A stretch of DNA of 64,000 nt from Takakia lepidozioides (Eukaryota > Streptophyta > Takakiopsida > Takakiales > Takakiaceae): the NCBI GenBank assembly GCA_030704615.1, contig CM060731.1, positions 5,208,001 to 5,272,000 on the forward strand, written 5' to 3'. Below are positions 50,860 through 62,584 of the stretch, in pieces (position 1 is the stretch's first letter; each line of letters opens with the position of its first letter). The translations under genes and the position numbers were made by a program. The notes under the pieces are model-generated. The model made no database searches and was not told the origin of the DNA. It was given only the letters and a program-made list of their open reading frames with translations.

Positions 50860-51470
50860 GTGTTTACACTATGTGCTCATTTCGCTACGGTGCTCGTTTT
50901 TTTACTCCGCTCATTTCTACACGGTGCTCTCTTTTCTCTACGGTGCTGGTTGCTACACCGCTATGGCACTCTCGCCTCAACACGGTGCTCATTTTTTTAT
51001 TCTGCTCGTTTCTACTGTGTTGAGCAGTAGGCTCTGTAAATTCACTGGACGTTAAAGAAACTTTATCTTTATCTCTTTTATCTACGGTGCTGGTTGCTAC
51101 ACGCGGGTGCTCGTGTTTCTACTGTGGTTGTTTCTCTACGTGTGTTGAGCAGTAGGCTCTGTAAATTCACTGGATGTTAAAAAAACTTTATCTTATCTTA
51201 TCTATGGTGTTGGTTTCTACGTTTCTACGGTACTCTCGTCTGAATACGGTGCTCGTTTTTCTACTATGCTTGTTTATCTACGGTGCTAGTTTCAACACAG
51301 TGCTTGTTTTTCTATACGGTGCTCGTTTCCACAATGCTTAATACTAGTACACAGTGCTCGTTTTTTTATACGGTGTCGATTCTCGTTTCCACACGGTGCT
51401 GGTTTCTACAGTACTCTAGTTTCAACACAGTGCTTGTTTCTACGGTGTCAACACGGTGCTCGTAACGTGT
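50860..51470 (-). repeat. Minisatellite block R1, inverted relative to block L
   Basis: Repeats of GTTTCTACACGGTGCTC and variants, the reverse complement of the unit at 33.2-35.3 kb. It is interrupted by two copies of a tail-like sequence at 51024-51075 and 51147-51200. Confidence 0.85.
51024..51200 (+). repeat. Two copies of a sequence ending in (TTATCT)n-like tails
   Basis: GAGCAGTAGGCTCTGTAAATTCACTGGACGTTAAAGAAACTTTATC (shortened forms at about 51025 and 51148) occurs twice, each time ending in TTATCT repeats. That form resembles the 3' end of a non-LTR retrotransposon, but no coding part is present. Confidence 0.45.
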
Positions 51471-52239
51471 GCATTTGTCCAGCCGTCCATCTTAGCATCC
51501 TTTATCCTACGAATTTCACCATTATGTTACCCACTCGCAGATTTTGTGTTCAGATGAAATAACACTCGGAAGAGCAATGAGCTGCAGACTAGCAAGTAGC
51601 CTCTAGAATATGCTTATCCCTAACAAGAATGCACGGAAGAAAAATTGGATAAACAGGAAGCATGATTTCTTTCTACATGACTTTGCGAAGTTCAAATAGA
51701 AACAGAATGGAGAGTCATTAGAGAGATAGATTACAAAATTTCACTGGACTTTCAATAAAATCCTCCAAGATCACTGATAAAGCAACTAGGTCCTTGAGAT
51801 AATCAAATTACCACGCAACATGGTCTCATACTGCCGCCACCGCTACAAAGGATAACACTTCTACTGCTCTCTAACATAACGCTCAAACAAACAAGGCTGA
51901 ACAGCCCAAACGGTTCGATAGTGTCCACTGGATCCAGTCCCAAGACCGTAGGTAGAAGGGTGCCCTCCACTGGTGCCTATACCCATGTTCCGTAAGCCTA
52001 CACCAAACAGTCAACGTATTGATAATGGGATGAACGCCCGCAGAATATAGAGAGGGGTCTACGGAAAAATCCCCACACACCTGGATCATCCATGGCCGCC
52101 CTAACCAAACAAATCCAAACCACTAGATGATCGAGATTCTCCGCATTCATGAAATCGACATTCATGAAATTTCGCAATATTGAAGATATAGATCCCCATT
52201 GAAAACTTTTCTAATCTTATCAGGGGTGTACATTTCGTG
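51471..52239. other. Non-coding interval between minisatellite blocks
   Basis: No gene or structured feature recognised. Confidence 0.35.
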
Positions 52240-52720
52240 GTTCACGATAGAGAGCGTTTCTCCACTGTGCTCGTTTCTACACGGTGCTCGTTTTTCTACT
52301 CCGGTCGTTTTTACAATGTGCTCGTTCTCTACGGTGTTCGTTCCACGCGGTGCTCGTTTCTAAGGTGCGCTCATTTCTACACGGCGCTCGTTTCCACACG
52401 GTGCTCGTATCTAAGCTGGTGCGCTTGTTTCTACCGGTGGTCGTTTCTAAGGTGCGCTCGTTTCTACCGGTGCTCGTTTCTAAGCTTGTGCGCTCATTTC
52501 TACCGTCGCTCATTTCTAAGGTGTGCTCGTTTCTGCCGTTGCTCATTTCTAAGGTGCGCTCGTGCCCACACAATGTTTGTTTCTAAGCTGGTGCGCTCAT
52601 TCTTTACGGTGCTTGTTTCTACCGATGCTCGTTTCTAAGCTAGTGCGCTCGTTTCCACACGGTGCTAGTTTCTACACGATGTTCCTGTCTAGGGTGCTTG
52701 TGTCTACACGGTGTATGTCC
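52240..52720 (-). repeat. Minisatellite block R2, inverted relative to block L
   Basis: About 25 variants of GTTTCTACACGGTGCTC, with a sub-family GTTTCTAAGGTGCGCTC and GTTTCTAAGCTGGTGCGCTC not seen in block L. Confidence 0.85.
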
Positions 52721-52754
52721 ATATATACATTATATACAGAAATAAGTTAAAAAT

Positions 52755-52805
52755 TATAGATTACAATTCAATTGAATTACAAATTTACAATTCAATTGAA
52801 TAGGT
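52755..52805. repeat. Two copies of the AT palindrome AATTCAATTGAATT
   Basis: A perfect 14-bp palindrome at about 52767-52780 is repeated, one base shorter, at about 52788-52800. Confidence 0.6.
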
Positions 52806-52879
52806 TGCAAATTAAGGTTGTTTTCAAGCTAGTTTTAGCAGTTCAATCGAATTGCGTACTTTTAGGAGCAGGGATGCCT

Positions 52880-52990
52880 CGGCGTGAGCCTGGTCACGTG
52901 AGCGCGACTGCGCTCACGCCACGTCACCTTGCGCAAATGCCACGTCACGGGGCTCAGTCCACGTCATCACACGTGGAGGCCGAGTCACCA
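52880..52990. repeat. GC-rich inverted-repeat cluster with GCGTGAGC and CCACGTCA
   Basis: GGCGTGAGCC and GCTCACGCC form an inverted pair, followed by four CACGTCA-type words. A similar cluster lies at 62585-62760. Confidence 0.6.
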
Positions 52991-53064
52991 CGCACCCAGA
53001 AAGAAGTGGAGTGTATTCCCGCGGATTGGCACCCTTTACCGCGGAAACAAGCTGGACGACATAA

Positions 53065-53400
53065 TAAAAGGCATTGAATAAATGATGGATGAATGTACAG
53101 TTGGATGATAAACAGATGGATGAGTTTGAAAAATCTATGTAGATGGATGAATGACGGATGGATAAGAGTAAAATGGATGAATGTATAATGGATGTTGAGC
53201 AATGACAAAAATTCATGACAGGAAGATGCATGACCAAATCTTTTGACGAATGCACAAAGTATATGAAATGAGTGTGGAAGGTTTGTGGGGTGGATTAAAG
53301 AGTACAGAGGATGAATGTACAATGGATGTTGTACAAAGGAAGCTTTCATGAATGGAGCACGCATGAATACAGTGTAGATGAATGCACAATGGATATGAGA
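53065..53400. repeat. Degenerate GGATGAATG tandem repeat
   Basis: GGATGAATG or GGATGGATGA variants recur over about 330 bp, including a repeated ATGAATGTACAATGGATGTTG. Confidence 0.7.
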
Positions 53401-53557
53401 AGAGTCAGGAAGGTTTGTGAGATGGATTCATACATATAGCAATTTAAACGAAAGTTGATTCTGTGATTATTATTTGTTCTAAAGGAACAACTACGGTAGA
53501 GTAAGGGGATTCAACGTTTTCCAGATAATATGAAAATGAATATTAAAAGAATACAGT

Positions 53558-56500
53558 TCAGTCTGACTCAGAGTCAGTACAATGTATCCCCTCTTCCTCT
53601 GCATCTAAGTCTAAGTATTTTAGAACACCGGATCCACGCTGGATACACCTACGGCTGGCCACTAAAAAGTCAGGGGATAGGGACTCGGACGCGTGAAGTG
53701 CCATTGCTTCGGCATAAACAGGGAGCAGAAAATTGGAAAGGGGGCTGTCGAAAACAGACTCGCCAGAAATGACTGTATTTCCTGAAGATCCACTGCTGGC
53801 TTTCCTGAAAGACAGCCTGAAAAAGTTATTACTGTAACTTTGATGTTATCGAGAAATTGAGTATGACTCCCAAAGAGGGTTTAGCACTTACTCACATGAA
53901 AAGTCGTTGTCGACCTGCTTATCTTCGGGATCGTCATCATTTCGAATATGAATCCGATCAGTCTGTGTGCCTGAAGTGGAGCCAGACAAAAGGGGGAGGA
54001 GCACTGTGTTGTAGAGGTCAGAATCACCCTCCATACCAAAAAGGCTTCTTCCGCCTGCCTTGCATGCGTGGTAAGTTGCTCCTGCACCAGACAGGAGAAC
54101 ATAAGCAGTTTGGAGGAGGGGATTTAAGCAGATGAAACTGTTGAAAGGAAACCAATTCGGAAGGGAGAAAACGAACCTGTGGACACAGAAAGATCGACCA
54201 TCCGTGCAGAGGGGTGGCTGCATGACTCCAGCAGTATTTGCATGAATGCTGGTGACTTTTCCTTTGCACCTCTCCAGGGAGTGCCATCTGGTCTCTTCAG
54301 AGTCTGACTGGACTGCATGAAGTTGTACAAAATGTCATCGACATGGGGCTCATAGGGGGGGTTGACGAAACAACCCGGGTCAGAAATCTCAAAGCTGCGG
54401 ATGGAGGATGGTGTCTTTGATGTGCGAATCCTCCGCAGGCAGATCGCCTCGAACATCCTCGTCTGCCAAAGATAGCAGGTTAGTGTGGTAAACACAATCT
54501 AAAGTGGAAGTGTGTACATCGGCTATTCAGAACTCTGACACCAAAAAACCATGAATCGTTGATGATCGGTGTCGATCATAAAACATTCTACCAGAGTGGA
54601 GCTGCAGAGAAAATTGAAACTCATGATCAAAGCATAAGCAGAAGGCAGACGGCATACCAGCTGACCAGGGAAACCCCCTTTCACAAGGTAGAGGCTGTTC
54701 ACACAATTCCATGTGCGCAAAACTTCAAACCCTGAAGACTTGAGGTATGATGCCAATGCCCGACGACTATCATTGTCACATGACTGAAAAAGCAGAAGTG
54801 TCCCTGCATCAGAGAGGAAATTGTTACAGAACCCGAATACCCAACTCCAGTAGTTGTCCTCGAATTTGTTCCACCCTGGCGTCTTGCCCTTTGGAAGAAC
54901 TTCTGGCACAGCCTGGCCATCCGGGATGTCGAGAATGACAATGTCGGCCGCATAAGTTTTCTGCACACCGCACACGAAGGTGGGACCTGTGCTCACCTGC
55001 AACAGACATGTTTTTTATAAGAACGATGGCAAGAATGTTTTCTAAGAACGAGACTGAAATACTACCAACGAAACATTCAGAGAAAAAGGAAAGAAAGTGG
55101 AATTCTCACCAGATTGAGGAATGAGATTATATTGTCCCAGGTAGGGGATGGCACCCCAGTGTATCCTCTCTTTCGACTCTGCATCATCGAAAGCCAACCC
55201 TCATTAACAATTTTCATCTCTCCTGCTGAATCAGAACGGGAAGGGTGTGGCTTGGCATCGAACACGCACTGAAGAGTGCGGGTATATCTTCCAGCACTAA
55301 AGTCCTGCCCACTCTCCATCTCCTTTTCATTCTCCTTCCCCTTGTCCTTTTCTTTCTCTTTGGACTTGTCTTTGTCCTTTGGCTTTGCTGGTGAGATGGC
55401 TATGACATCAACAGCCTTGTCTTTTGGTTTGCGGCCCGCCTTCTTTCCCTTCTGCGGCGTTCCCTGAGCATCAGGCTCCTTGGCAGCCAAGGTTGCTATG
55501 TTTCGTTGATACTCTTCGTCAGTCAAAGGCGCCAGCATCTCAGCGTTATTGTTCAAGTATTTCATATGCTGTTCTTGAAAGGTCGTGTGCTCAGGTGGGC
55601 AGTCAAGGTACCACCCACAGTCTCTGAAGTGAGAAGGACTCCAGTCCTTCAATATCCCTGCAGTATACATGGTTGGATCGTTTGCAGGGTCCGACCACAT
55701 GTCAAGATAGTCGGGAATTCCGCTCAGGTGATTTCCTTCCATAAGCACATATTTCGTGTACCTGAAAAAAGGAGATGAATCCCAACCCACAAAAGCGCTC
55801 AGTGAGTAAGATGCAAGTAGAACAGAAAGAATAAAACATGGATTGAAATGGCTCTGACAACTGCTCCAAGGACCTTTCAGGACCACACTACTGCTCCAGA
55901 TATGAATGTCGTCAACGCCATTCAGAACATTCCATTCCATGACACTGTAAATACATCCTAATCCAGGTGAATGCAAATAAGCGATTAGAAATGACACAGA
56001 CATAGAAGTGAATGTCGTCAACGACATTCAAGAATGAAGCCAAATTATTACTGAAATGAAGCAAAATCACAGGATGGAAATAAAAAAATTGAGTAAGGAA
56101 CCATCCAAGAAAACTCAATGCACATTCATAACGAACCTATCACTGAGGACCTCACAACATCACTGTATATGAATGGCGTCAACGCCATTCACAAAAATAC
56201 AAAAAAGAAACCAATTACTTAGCTCCCCAATCCATGAAAATTGAATTTGTCGTTTTTGAATAATACAGACACAGCTGTGAATGTCGTCAACGACATTCAC
56301 TTTGGATTTCTTAAAACAGAGCTTATCAAGCCTCCATATTCATCGCAAGAGGAAAAAACAATGCAGAACAACTGAATGTCTGCATTGACATTCAGCAAAA
56401 TGAAGTGATCAACCCTCATTGTAACCTCTATGGACATTACAAAAATTTAAATAACCTTGAGGACCACACAACAACTCCGTATGTGAATGTCGTCAACGCC

Positions 56501-59006
56501 ATTCAAGGACATTATCAATTCTAATCAGGGACAATATAATTGCACCCTTAGATCCTAACCAGGTGAATTCATATACTCGCTTAAGAATGACTCAGACAAA
56601 GAAGTGAATGTCGTCAACGACATTCAATCTGGATCTAAGATTGCAATCCATATGAAGCCACAATTTTTCCCAAAAAAATAGTAGAGTTTCAAGTATGACA
56701 TTTCACCTGTACACAACTCGCATCATGGCCCACTCTCCTCCAACCTGACTGTCAAAGTCGTTGGACCGTAAAATGTTACCATCTTTGGAGAACTCCCGGA
56801 AAAAACAGTATCTCCAGGTGAGACCTCTCCACTTCCTTATGTATGCCTCCAATGACATTTGGGGAGGGGAAACAATCGCAATGTTCAGGTCCTTCAAAGT
56901 CTGATCCAGCACAATGACGGCGCGCTTTTCGAGCTGCAAATAGTATATTTGTCAGAATTGCAAAAAAGAAACACATCACATACTTGAAGAGAAGAAACAG
57001 CATGTTCGAATACACACCTGACTCCAAAATGTAGCCTTGTGGAGCCAGTTATCAAACACCAAATCACTGATTCCTTCCACCTTTGTGCCAGGCTGTATGG
57101 TGCTCTTTGGGAACTGATTCAAGTCCTTTCCTGTTTGATCTGAGTTCCATATCTCCAGCCACCTTATTTTTGTTTGTGGGTCGACCATCGATATGGCCAG
57201 CCGGTGCAATTTCTCCTGCTGCATCTCCGGATGCACATGCTTGTCATAGTGTGTTTTGATCTGCTGAAGGAACTCAGGACCAAGTCCAGGATCTACTATT
57301 CTAAGCTGCTTTCCGAAGGCTGACATCAATTTGGTTCTTCGCATCTCAAACTCCTTCTTTATTGCAGCTTCCACACCCTTTGATGTCCTTAGTTCCTCTG
57401 GTGTAGTGCGGTAATATTCGGATTTTCCCTTCTCAGCTGCCTCTGCCAGTTCTTGCTGCATTCATTCAAGTAGTGATTAGCTCCGAAGGGACTCTAAACA
57501 TGTATTCGAAAAGTAAACAGATTACAGACTCGGGCTTACCGCATACATGTACTCCAGAAACGCCTCTCGTGTCAAAGAATACCAAGTGCCTGCAGCTCTT
57601 TCTGTTTCGCACTTCTTGATGATATTGGGTGGTAGTACTGTCCGAAAATCATCCAGCTTCATCAGACCAATCCTCTGAATTCGGAATAGTGTGTGAACCA
57701 AGCTTGTTGTCACATGCGATTTCTCTGTCGATCTGCAAAAACATTGAAAACATTGCATTCCTTAACACTGTTTTTTGAGGATCAACAAGACACTACAGAG
57801 GGAATCAAATCTCCTGGATGACTTACTTGTTCACGTCGTGCATAGCTGTAAGAAGCCTAGCGATGTCGTTTCCTGGATCCAAAACCATTGCCTCCACAGC
57901 AACATGCTTGTCTTTGTCTTTCGAATGGTGTTTCTGAATGTATCCCATCCATGCCAGCAATCGGTGGTTGCCGTCCCAGACGTAGAACATGTGGTTGCAA
58001 AATTGCTGGGTGTTCTTTCCCATCATGAGGCCCAGCTCGAACTCCTCATTGGCATCTTTCCAGCACTCATCCCAGTTATCACTGATCTCTGGAGAAACTA
58101 ATGTGCTTTTCCCATTTATATCCGTCAGTGACACATAAAAAACTTGTGCACCAAGTCTATATCCATGCACAAAATCACTCTCCAATTTTGTTATGTCATG
58201 GGAAAGAGGTGGACGCACAACAGGCATTGATATCATCCGGCACAGAGGTATGTCCAGACGCCCTCCAGATACGAGCATGTCCCTTATAACCTCCTGAGAG
58301 TTTACCTTCTGGAATGACATGAGTTCTTTCACCTTGTCAAGGTAGTGCACTTCGGATTCATCTGCTTCATCTGTATTCTCTGAGCTTTTTGCGGACTCGT
58401 CCCCATCTCCAGATCCTTTCCCCTCTGATCCTGTAGGCTTCGACCTCACAGTTTTCTGCACGATGCCAGTCAGTTCTGACTAAGTGATTTGCAAATAGTG
58501 AATGGCGGTAACGACAATCACTCTGTATTAAGGAAACTCACCATGAATGGTGTGAAAGAATTCAGCACAATCTACACATGCAAAGCCGAGACTGCCGTAT
58601 TCAAAACAAAAGTGAGAGCGATAGCGAACGGCGTTAATGACAATCACAAAAGATAACAACCTGCCGGATCGGTGTTGTGTAATGACATATATGTGCAACT
58701 GATTGACGGCAACGACATTCAGTGTAGTTTAGGGAGAATAGTAAGTGCAGACTCTCTCTTCAAACACATAGGTACATAAATCTCATGAGCAGAATCGAAT
58801 GGCGTTAACGACGCTCGCGATTCAGTAGTTCCTGCTAAAGAATGGAAGAGGAAGGACTCCTTGAAAGGCAATCACACAGACTATATGATAAAACTTACTG
58901 GCACCTTCTTAGGTTTTGAAATTTGATCCCCTTCTGCAGCTTTCCTCTTCCCTCTCACATCTGCTGGAGTTTCTGTCTGCGCAAGGGTTTCTTGACCTTC
59001 TTCCAT
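53558..59006 (-). CDS. ParB-like domain fused to a permuted (beta-class) DNA-methyltransferase-like domain
   Basis: Ten exons: 59006-58899, 58455-57827, 57732-57540, 57455-57018, 56933-56707, 55761-55110, 54996-54658, 54462-54177, 54081-53892 and 53816-53558. They total 3321 bases, every phase fits, and the product is 1106 residues. Residues 1-36 contain basic patches (RGKRK, KPKK) that could direct nuclear import. FYVWDGNHRLLAW at about 195-205 matches the DG-HR core of the ParB/sulfiredoxin fold. Exon 6 has an AT-hook-like KKAGRKPKD and a Lys/Glu-rich linker. Exon 7 has ADIVILDIPDG where amino-methyltransferases have D/S-PP-Y. Exons 8-9 give KSPAFMQILLES (motif X) and MVDLSVSTGATYHACKAGGR with FGMEGD (motifs I-II). 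The order IV, X, I is the beta class. The degenerate motif IV leaves activity in doubt. The mixture recalls bacterial and phage ParB-methylase fusions. Confidence 0.85.
55903..56626. repeat. Seven ~22-bp palindromes in intron 5 of the ParB/methyltransferase gene
   Basis: Copies at 55903-55924, 56009-56030, 56170-56191, 56278-56299, 56373-56394, 56484-56505 and 56605-56626. The commonest core is GAATGTCGTCAACGACATTC, a perfect 9-bp inverted repeat around CA, flanked by T and A. The copy at 56170 has matched changes in both arms (GAATGGCGT/ACGCCATTC). The copy at 56373 keeps 7-bp arms around a different centre. Two copies (55903, 56484) have one arm of each type. Some intervening sequence is repeated too, so part of the array grew by duplication of a unit of about 270-310 bp holding two or more palindromes. 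Confidence 0.9.
58499..58816. repeat. Four diverged palindromes in intron 1 of the ParB/methyltransferase gene
   Basis: GAATGGCGGTAACGACAATC (58500-58519), GAACGGCGTTAATGACAATC (58626-58645), GATTGACGGCAACGACATTC (58701-58720) and GAATGGCGTTAACGACGCTC (58797-58816) share the GAATG-CG..AACGACATTC frame with intron 5. A possible half-site, GAACGGCGTTGGG, lies at about 59034, just upstream of the start codon. Confidence 0.75.
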
Positions 59007-59139
59007 TAGGAAGGCAAACGTTTGAGAAATTTAGAACGGCGTTGGGTGTTTGTAGTCTGTTTGAGATCAGCAACAAAGGACAGATTAGCACCAAAGAAAA
59101 AGAATTTGGTTGACAGAATACCCTAGAGAAGATGCTAAG

Positions 59140-61640
59140 ATTGAGAGGAGGTGTTAGAAAATTAGTGACTCTCTCAGCATATGGCCCACTCGTGAGGTGG
59201 CCTCCCTTGTAGTATTTAGTTCAATTTAGTGTTAGTCAATTGGCCATCCAGGTTTCTAGGCTTTCCCCACCCAACCACTGTTTATTACTAGTTAATGCAC
59301 TCCTTCAATATTTCGTGCGAGCATGGAAAACCGGGTTTCGAGCAATCTTTGCACTGCTCTGATTGTCACATTTGATCACATTTGGTCCATCCTTCAGAAT
59401 ACCTAATTCCTCGTACAATCTTCGCAACCAACTGGTCTCCTTAACACCTTCAGTGAGTGCGCGATATTCAGCTTCTGTGGACGACAACGCCACAGTTGGC
59501 TGTTTTTTGGATCTCCAAGTGATTGCACTTTCTCCCATTCTAAAGACATCATGAAGTTTTATCACTCTCACCCACCCAGTCTGCGTCTGTGTGACCATTT
59601 AGCAAAGTACCTGATCCCCTTCGATAAAAGATCCCATAATCTGTTGTACCAGCTACATATCTTAGGATGTGATCGACCGCATCCATGTGAGCCTTCTATG
59701 GCACCTCTATGTAACGACTCACTGCTCCAACCGAGTACACCAAGTCGGGTCTGGTGTTCGTCAAATAAACAAGTTTCCCTACCTTTCTTCAATACAATGT
59801 TGCATCTGAAAGTGGAGTGCCCATGTCAATTGACAATTTGAGATTCTCGATCATAGGCACTTCATGTGGATTGCAATGAGAGAATCCTAATTCTACAAGC
59901 AATTTCTTAACATACCCCCTCTGAGTGATCATAATGCCCTCTTCGAGATGAAGAAATTCAGCTACTAAATATAGTTGTATGAGGCCAAGATCAGTCATAT
60001 CGTAAGCAAGCTTGAATTGTTCGTGCATCCAGACTATCTTTTTTGAGTGACTGCCGGTTAGCAGTAAATCATCCTTGTCATTCTCTTTGTAATAGTAGAG
60101 ATTGTAATATGCACCAGAGCGGTTAAGACCTTGAGATTGAAGGAAGGAATCGATGTTTGCATACCAAGCACGTGACACTTGCTTGAGGCCGTAAAGTACC
60201 TTCAACAAGTTACATACCTTAGTTTCATGACCTGGCTTTTGAAATCCCTCTGGTTGTCTCATAAAGACTTCCTCTTTCAATTCGCCATTCAAGAACGCGG
60301 TTTTGACATCCATGTGAAAGATCACCCAGTTTGAGTATGCGGCAAGTGCAACAATCGGTCGAATAGTTCCCCACTTCACCACAAGGGCAAATGTCTCGTT
60401 ATAATCGATTCCCTCGCGCTGTTGGAAGCCACGTGCAACCAACCTTGCTTTGAGCTTGTCTGGTGACCCATCAACTTTTTGCTTGATTTTGTAAACCCAC
60501 TTAGCAGTGATTGGAGTTTTCCCAGGAGGAAGGTCCACTAATTCCCAAGTTCTATTCTTGGAAATCGAGTCCATTTCTGACTGCATTGCATCGCACCAAC
60601 CCTCCACCTGAGAAGCTTCATGAAAGCTTGTAGGTTCCTCACTTTCAACCACATTCACATAGTCATCCAAGAGAGCTGGCCTTCGACGAACTCTTGTTGA
60701 CGTGCGTTCAATAGTGTGCATAGGAGTGGCAACTTGCTTGTGAGTTGGTTCAATAGGTCCTGCCTCATCTTCAATATGTACATCATCTTCTGGGTTAATC
60801 TGAAGATCAACGTGAATGTCAATAGCAGGAGGGGTCGGTGGATTTGGTATTGTGGCCGTTTGTTGGACTATTGATTCTTCAGAACAATCATCATCTCCAT
60901 CATGCATTCGATGTCAATCAGAGTGTTGCTCTGCTTCAGGTGCATCTCCTTGAACAGGGATCTTCTCGATAAACGTCACATCCCGACTAACAAAGATCTT
61001 ACGTGTGGTAGGATTGAATAATCTGTAAGCCTTCGTTTCGATGTCGTAACCAACTAGGATAAAAACTATGGATTTTGGATCCAACTTGCCCCTGTATTGT
61101 TTATCAACATGAACAAAAGACTTGCTGCCAAAAATGCGAAGATGAGATATCACTGGTTTGGTACCTGAAAACTTCTCATGTGGAGTCATACCAGCATTTG
61201 CACTTGAAGGACACCAATTTATCAGATAAGCAGCTGTATTCACAACTTCCGACCACATAAACTTTGGTAGATCAGCTTCGAGTACCATACTCCTTGCGCG
61301 TTCAAGTACAGTGCGATTTTTGCGCTTTGAAACACCGTTTTGCTGTGGTTGCGAGGTTGACTGAGTTGTCGTGTGATCCCCTGCTCATGGAGATATTTAG
61401 TGACAGCATGAGACATAAATTCACGACCACGATCTGCTCTCAAACATTTGATCGTCTTTCCAGTCGCATTCTCAATCATGTTGAAAGTTTTGAAGTTTTG
61501 CAGAGCCTCATCTTTCCTTCTCAAAAAATACACCCATGTGTATCGGCTATAATCATCAGTTATGGCCATAAAGTACCTTGAGCTTGAGAGTGATGGTGCC
61601 TGCATAGGACCACACAAGTTCGTGTGCAACAGTTGGAGTA
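59140..61640 (-). mobile_element. Ty1/copia element 3, truncated and inactive
   Basis: In element sense: integrase catalytic core (61629-61240, with LCGPMQ and DDYSRYTWVYF, shifting frame near 61350), integrase C-terminal part (61288-60914), reverse transcriptase (60907-59789, with FHMDVKTAFLNGELKEEVF) and RNase H (59598-59305, with TEAEYRAL and CDNQSSAKIA). The RT active-site motif is damaged: the usual YVDD reads KDDLLLTG after a deletion. RNase H stops at HARTKY and joins GAAGGAGTGC, the likely polypurine tract and LTR start (about 59310 down to 59140). Gag, protease and 5' LTR are missing. It lies just upstream of the ParB/methyltransferase gene and belongs to a different lineage from elements 1 and 2. 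Confidence 0.85.
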
Positions 61641-62150
61641 TCTCAGTAGCTCTATGTTCAGCTTAGGAAATTTCTTTCGTTGATGTTTTCCTAGTACATG
61701 TTTTCATGTTTGTTTGTCGTTGTAATGCGCGTGCGAGACAAGCAGCCCAAAAGAGAAGCTCATAGATTGAACCCACAACCGTCGTGCAGCCTTGCCCAAC
61801 CCTCTATCGACGACAAACTAATAAGGCCCACAAGATAAATGAAGCTTGTGAACCACAAACGTGGAAATCACAGTAGAAGGAGACAAAATTAACCAACAAA
61901 TGCTAATCAGTTTGTGCACAATTTCACAATTTCAACCCAGCTTGCATTGTCACCACAACAAACCTCCGTAGGGTACAAAAAAAAGAAACGAAGAGAGGCC
62001 TAATCATTGTGATGAAAGCTCCTGCAGCTTCAGGGAAGCAAGCAAGCTGACGGGCACTGCGAAAGCCCGTGATGGTCAGACCTCTGCTTGTCTTTATTAC
62101 TTAGAACGCCTTTGTGGCCGTGGAGCCGCGGAGTACACAGCGGAAAGGAA
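61641..62150. other. Non-coding interval
   Basis: Contains a small hairpin-like GGGCACTGCGAAAGCCCG at about 62054. No coding sequence recognised. Confidence 0.35.
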
Positions 62151-62159
62151 ACCGCAAAT

Positions 62160-62420
62160 TGGCAGTGCCTCCTCCATGTCCATCCGATGCATCCATGTTA
62201 ACCCGGTGCCTCCTCCATGTGTTCCATGTTAATCCGGTGCCTCCATGTCACCCAATACCTCCTATATGATGCATCCATGTTAACCTGGTACCTGCTCCAT
62301 GTCTCACATGAGTATCCCATGCCACCATGTCAACCCAGTGTCTCCATGTCCTTCATGCTCTGTCAATCCAATGCTTCAATGTTAAACCAGTGTCTCCAAT
62401 GTCTACTCGGTGCTTCTACC
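62160..62420 (+). repeat. Degenerate CCATGTTAACCCGGTGCCTC minisatellite
   Basis: The words CCATGTTAACC-GGT and GTGCCTCC-CCATGT alternate about nine times with decay toward the right. ORFs here are artefacts. Confidence 0.7.
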
Positions 62421-62584
62421 AGTTTTGTCGTTGTGGTTGCCGATGTCGTCGTCGTGTCATGCCAGCATGTCAAGAGCGACGGTTCGATCATGAAGTTAGA
62501 CCTAATAATTAGTTGTTCTCTCATGCAAACTTCTCTGCATCGCAATTCACTTGATCACCCCCCCCCCCCTCCTAAAACAACGAC

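Noticed and set aside
54307-54400. NPPY at the start of exon 8 taken as the catalytic motif IV of the methyltransferase
   Set aside because: It falls between the DIPDG strand and motif X, where beta-class enzymes do not place motif IV. The DIVILDIPDG strand is the better positional match.
55903-56626. CRISPR-like reading of the intron palindromes
   Set aside because: Spacing is irregular (95-161 bp) and intervening sequence is itself partly duplicated. They are palindromic sites in an intron, not repeats with spacers.
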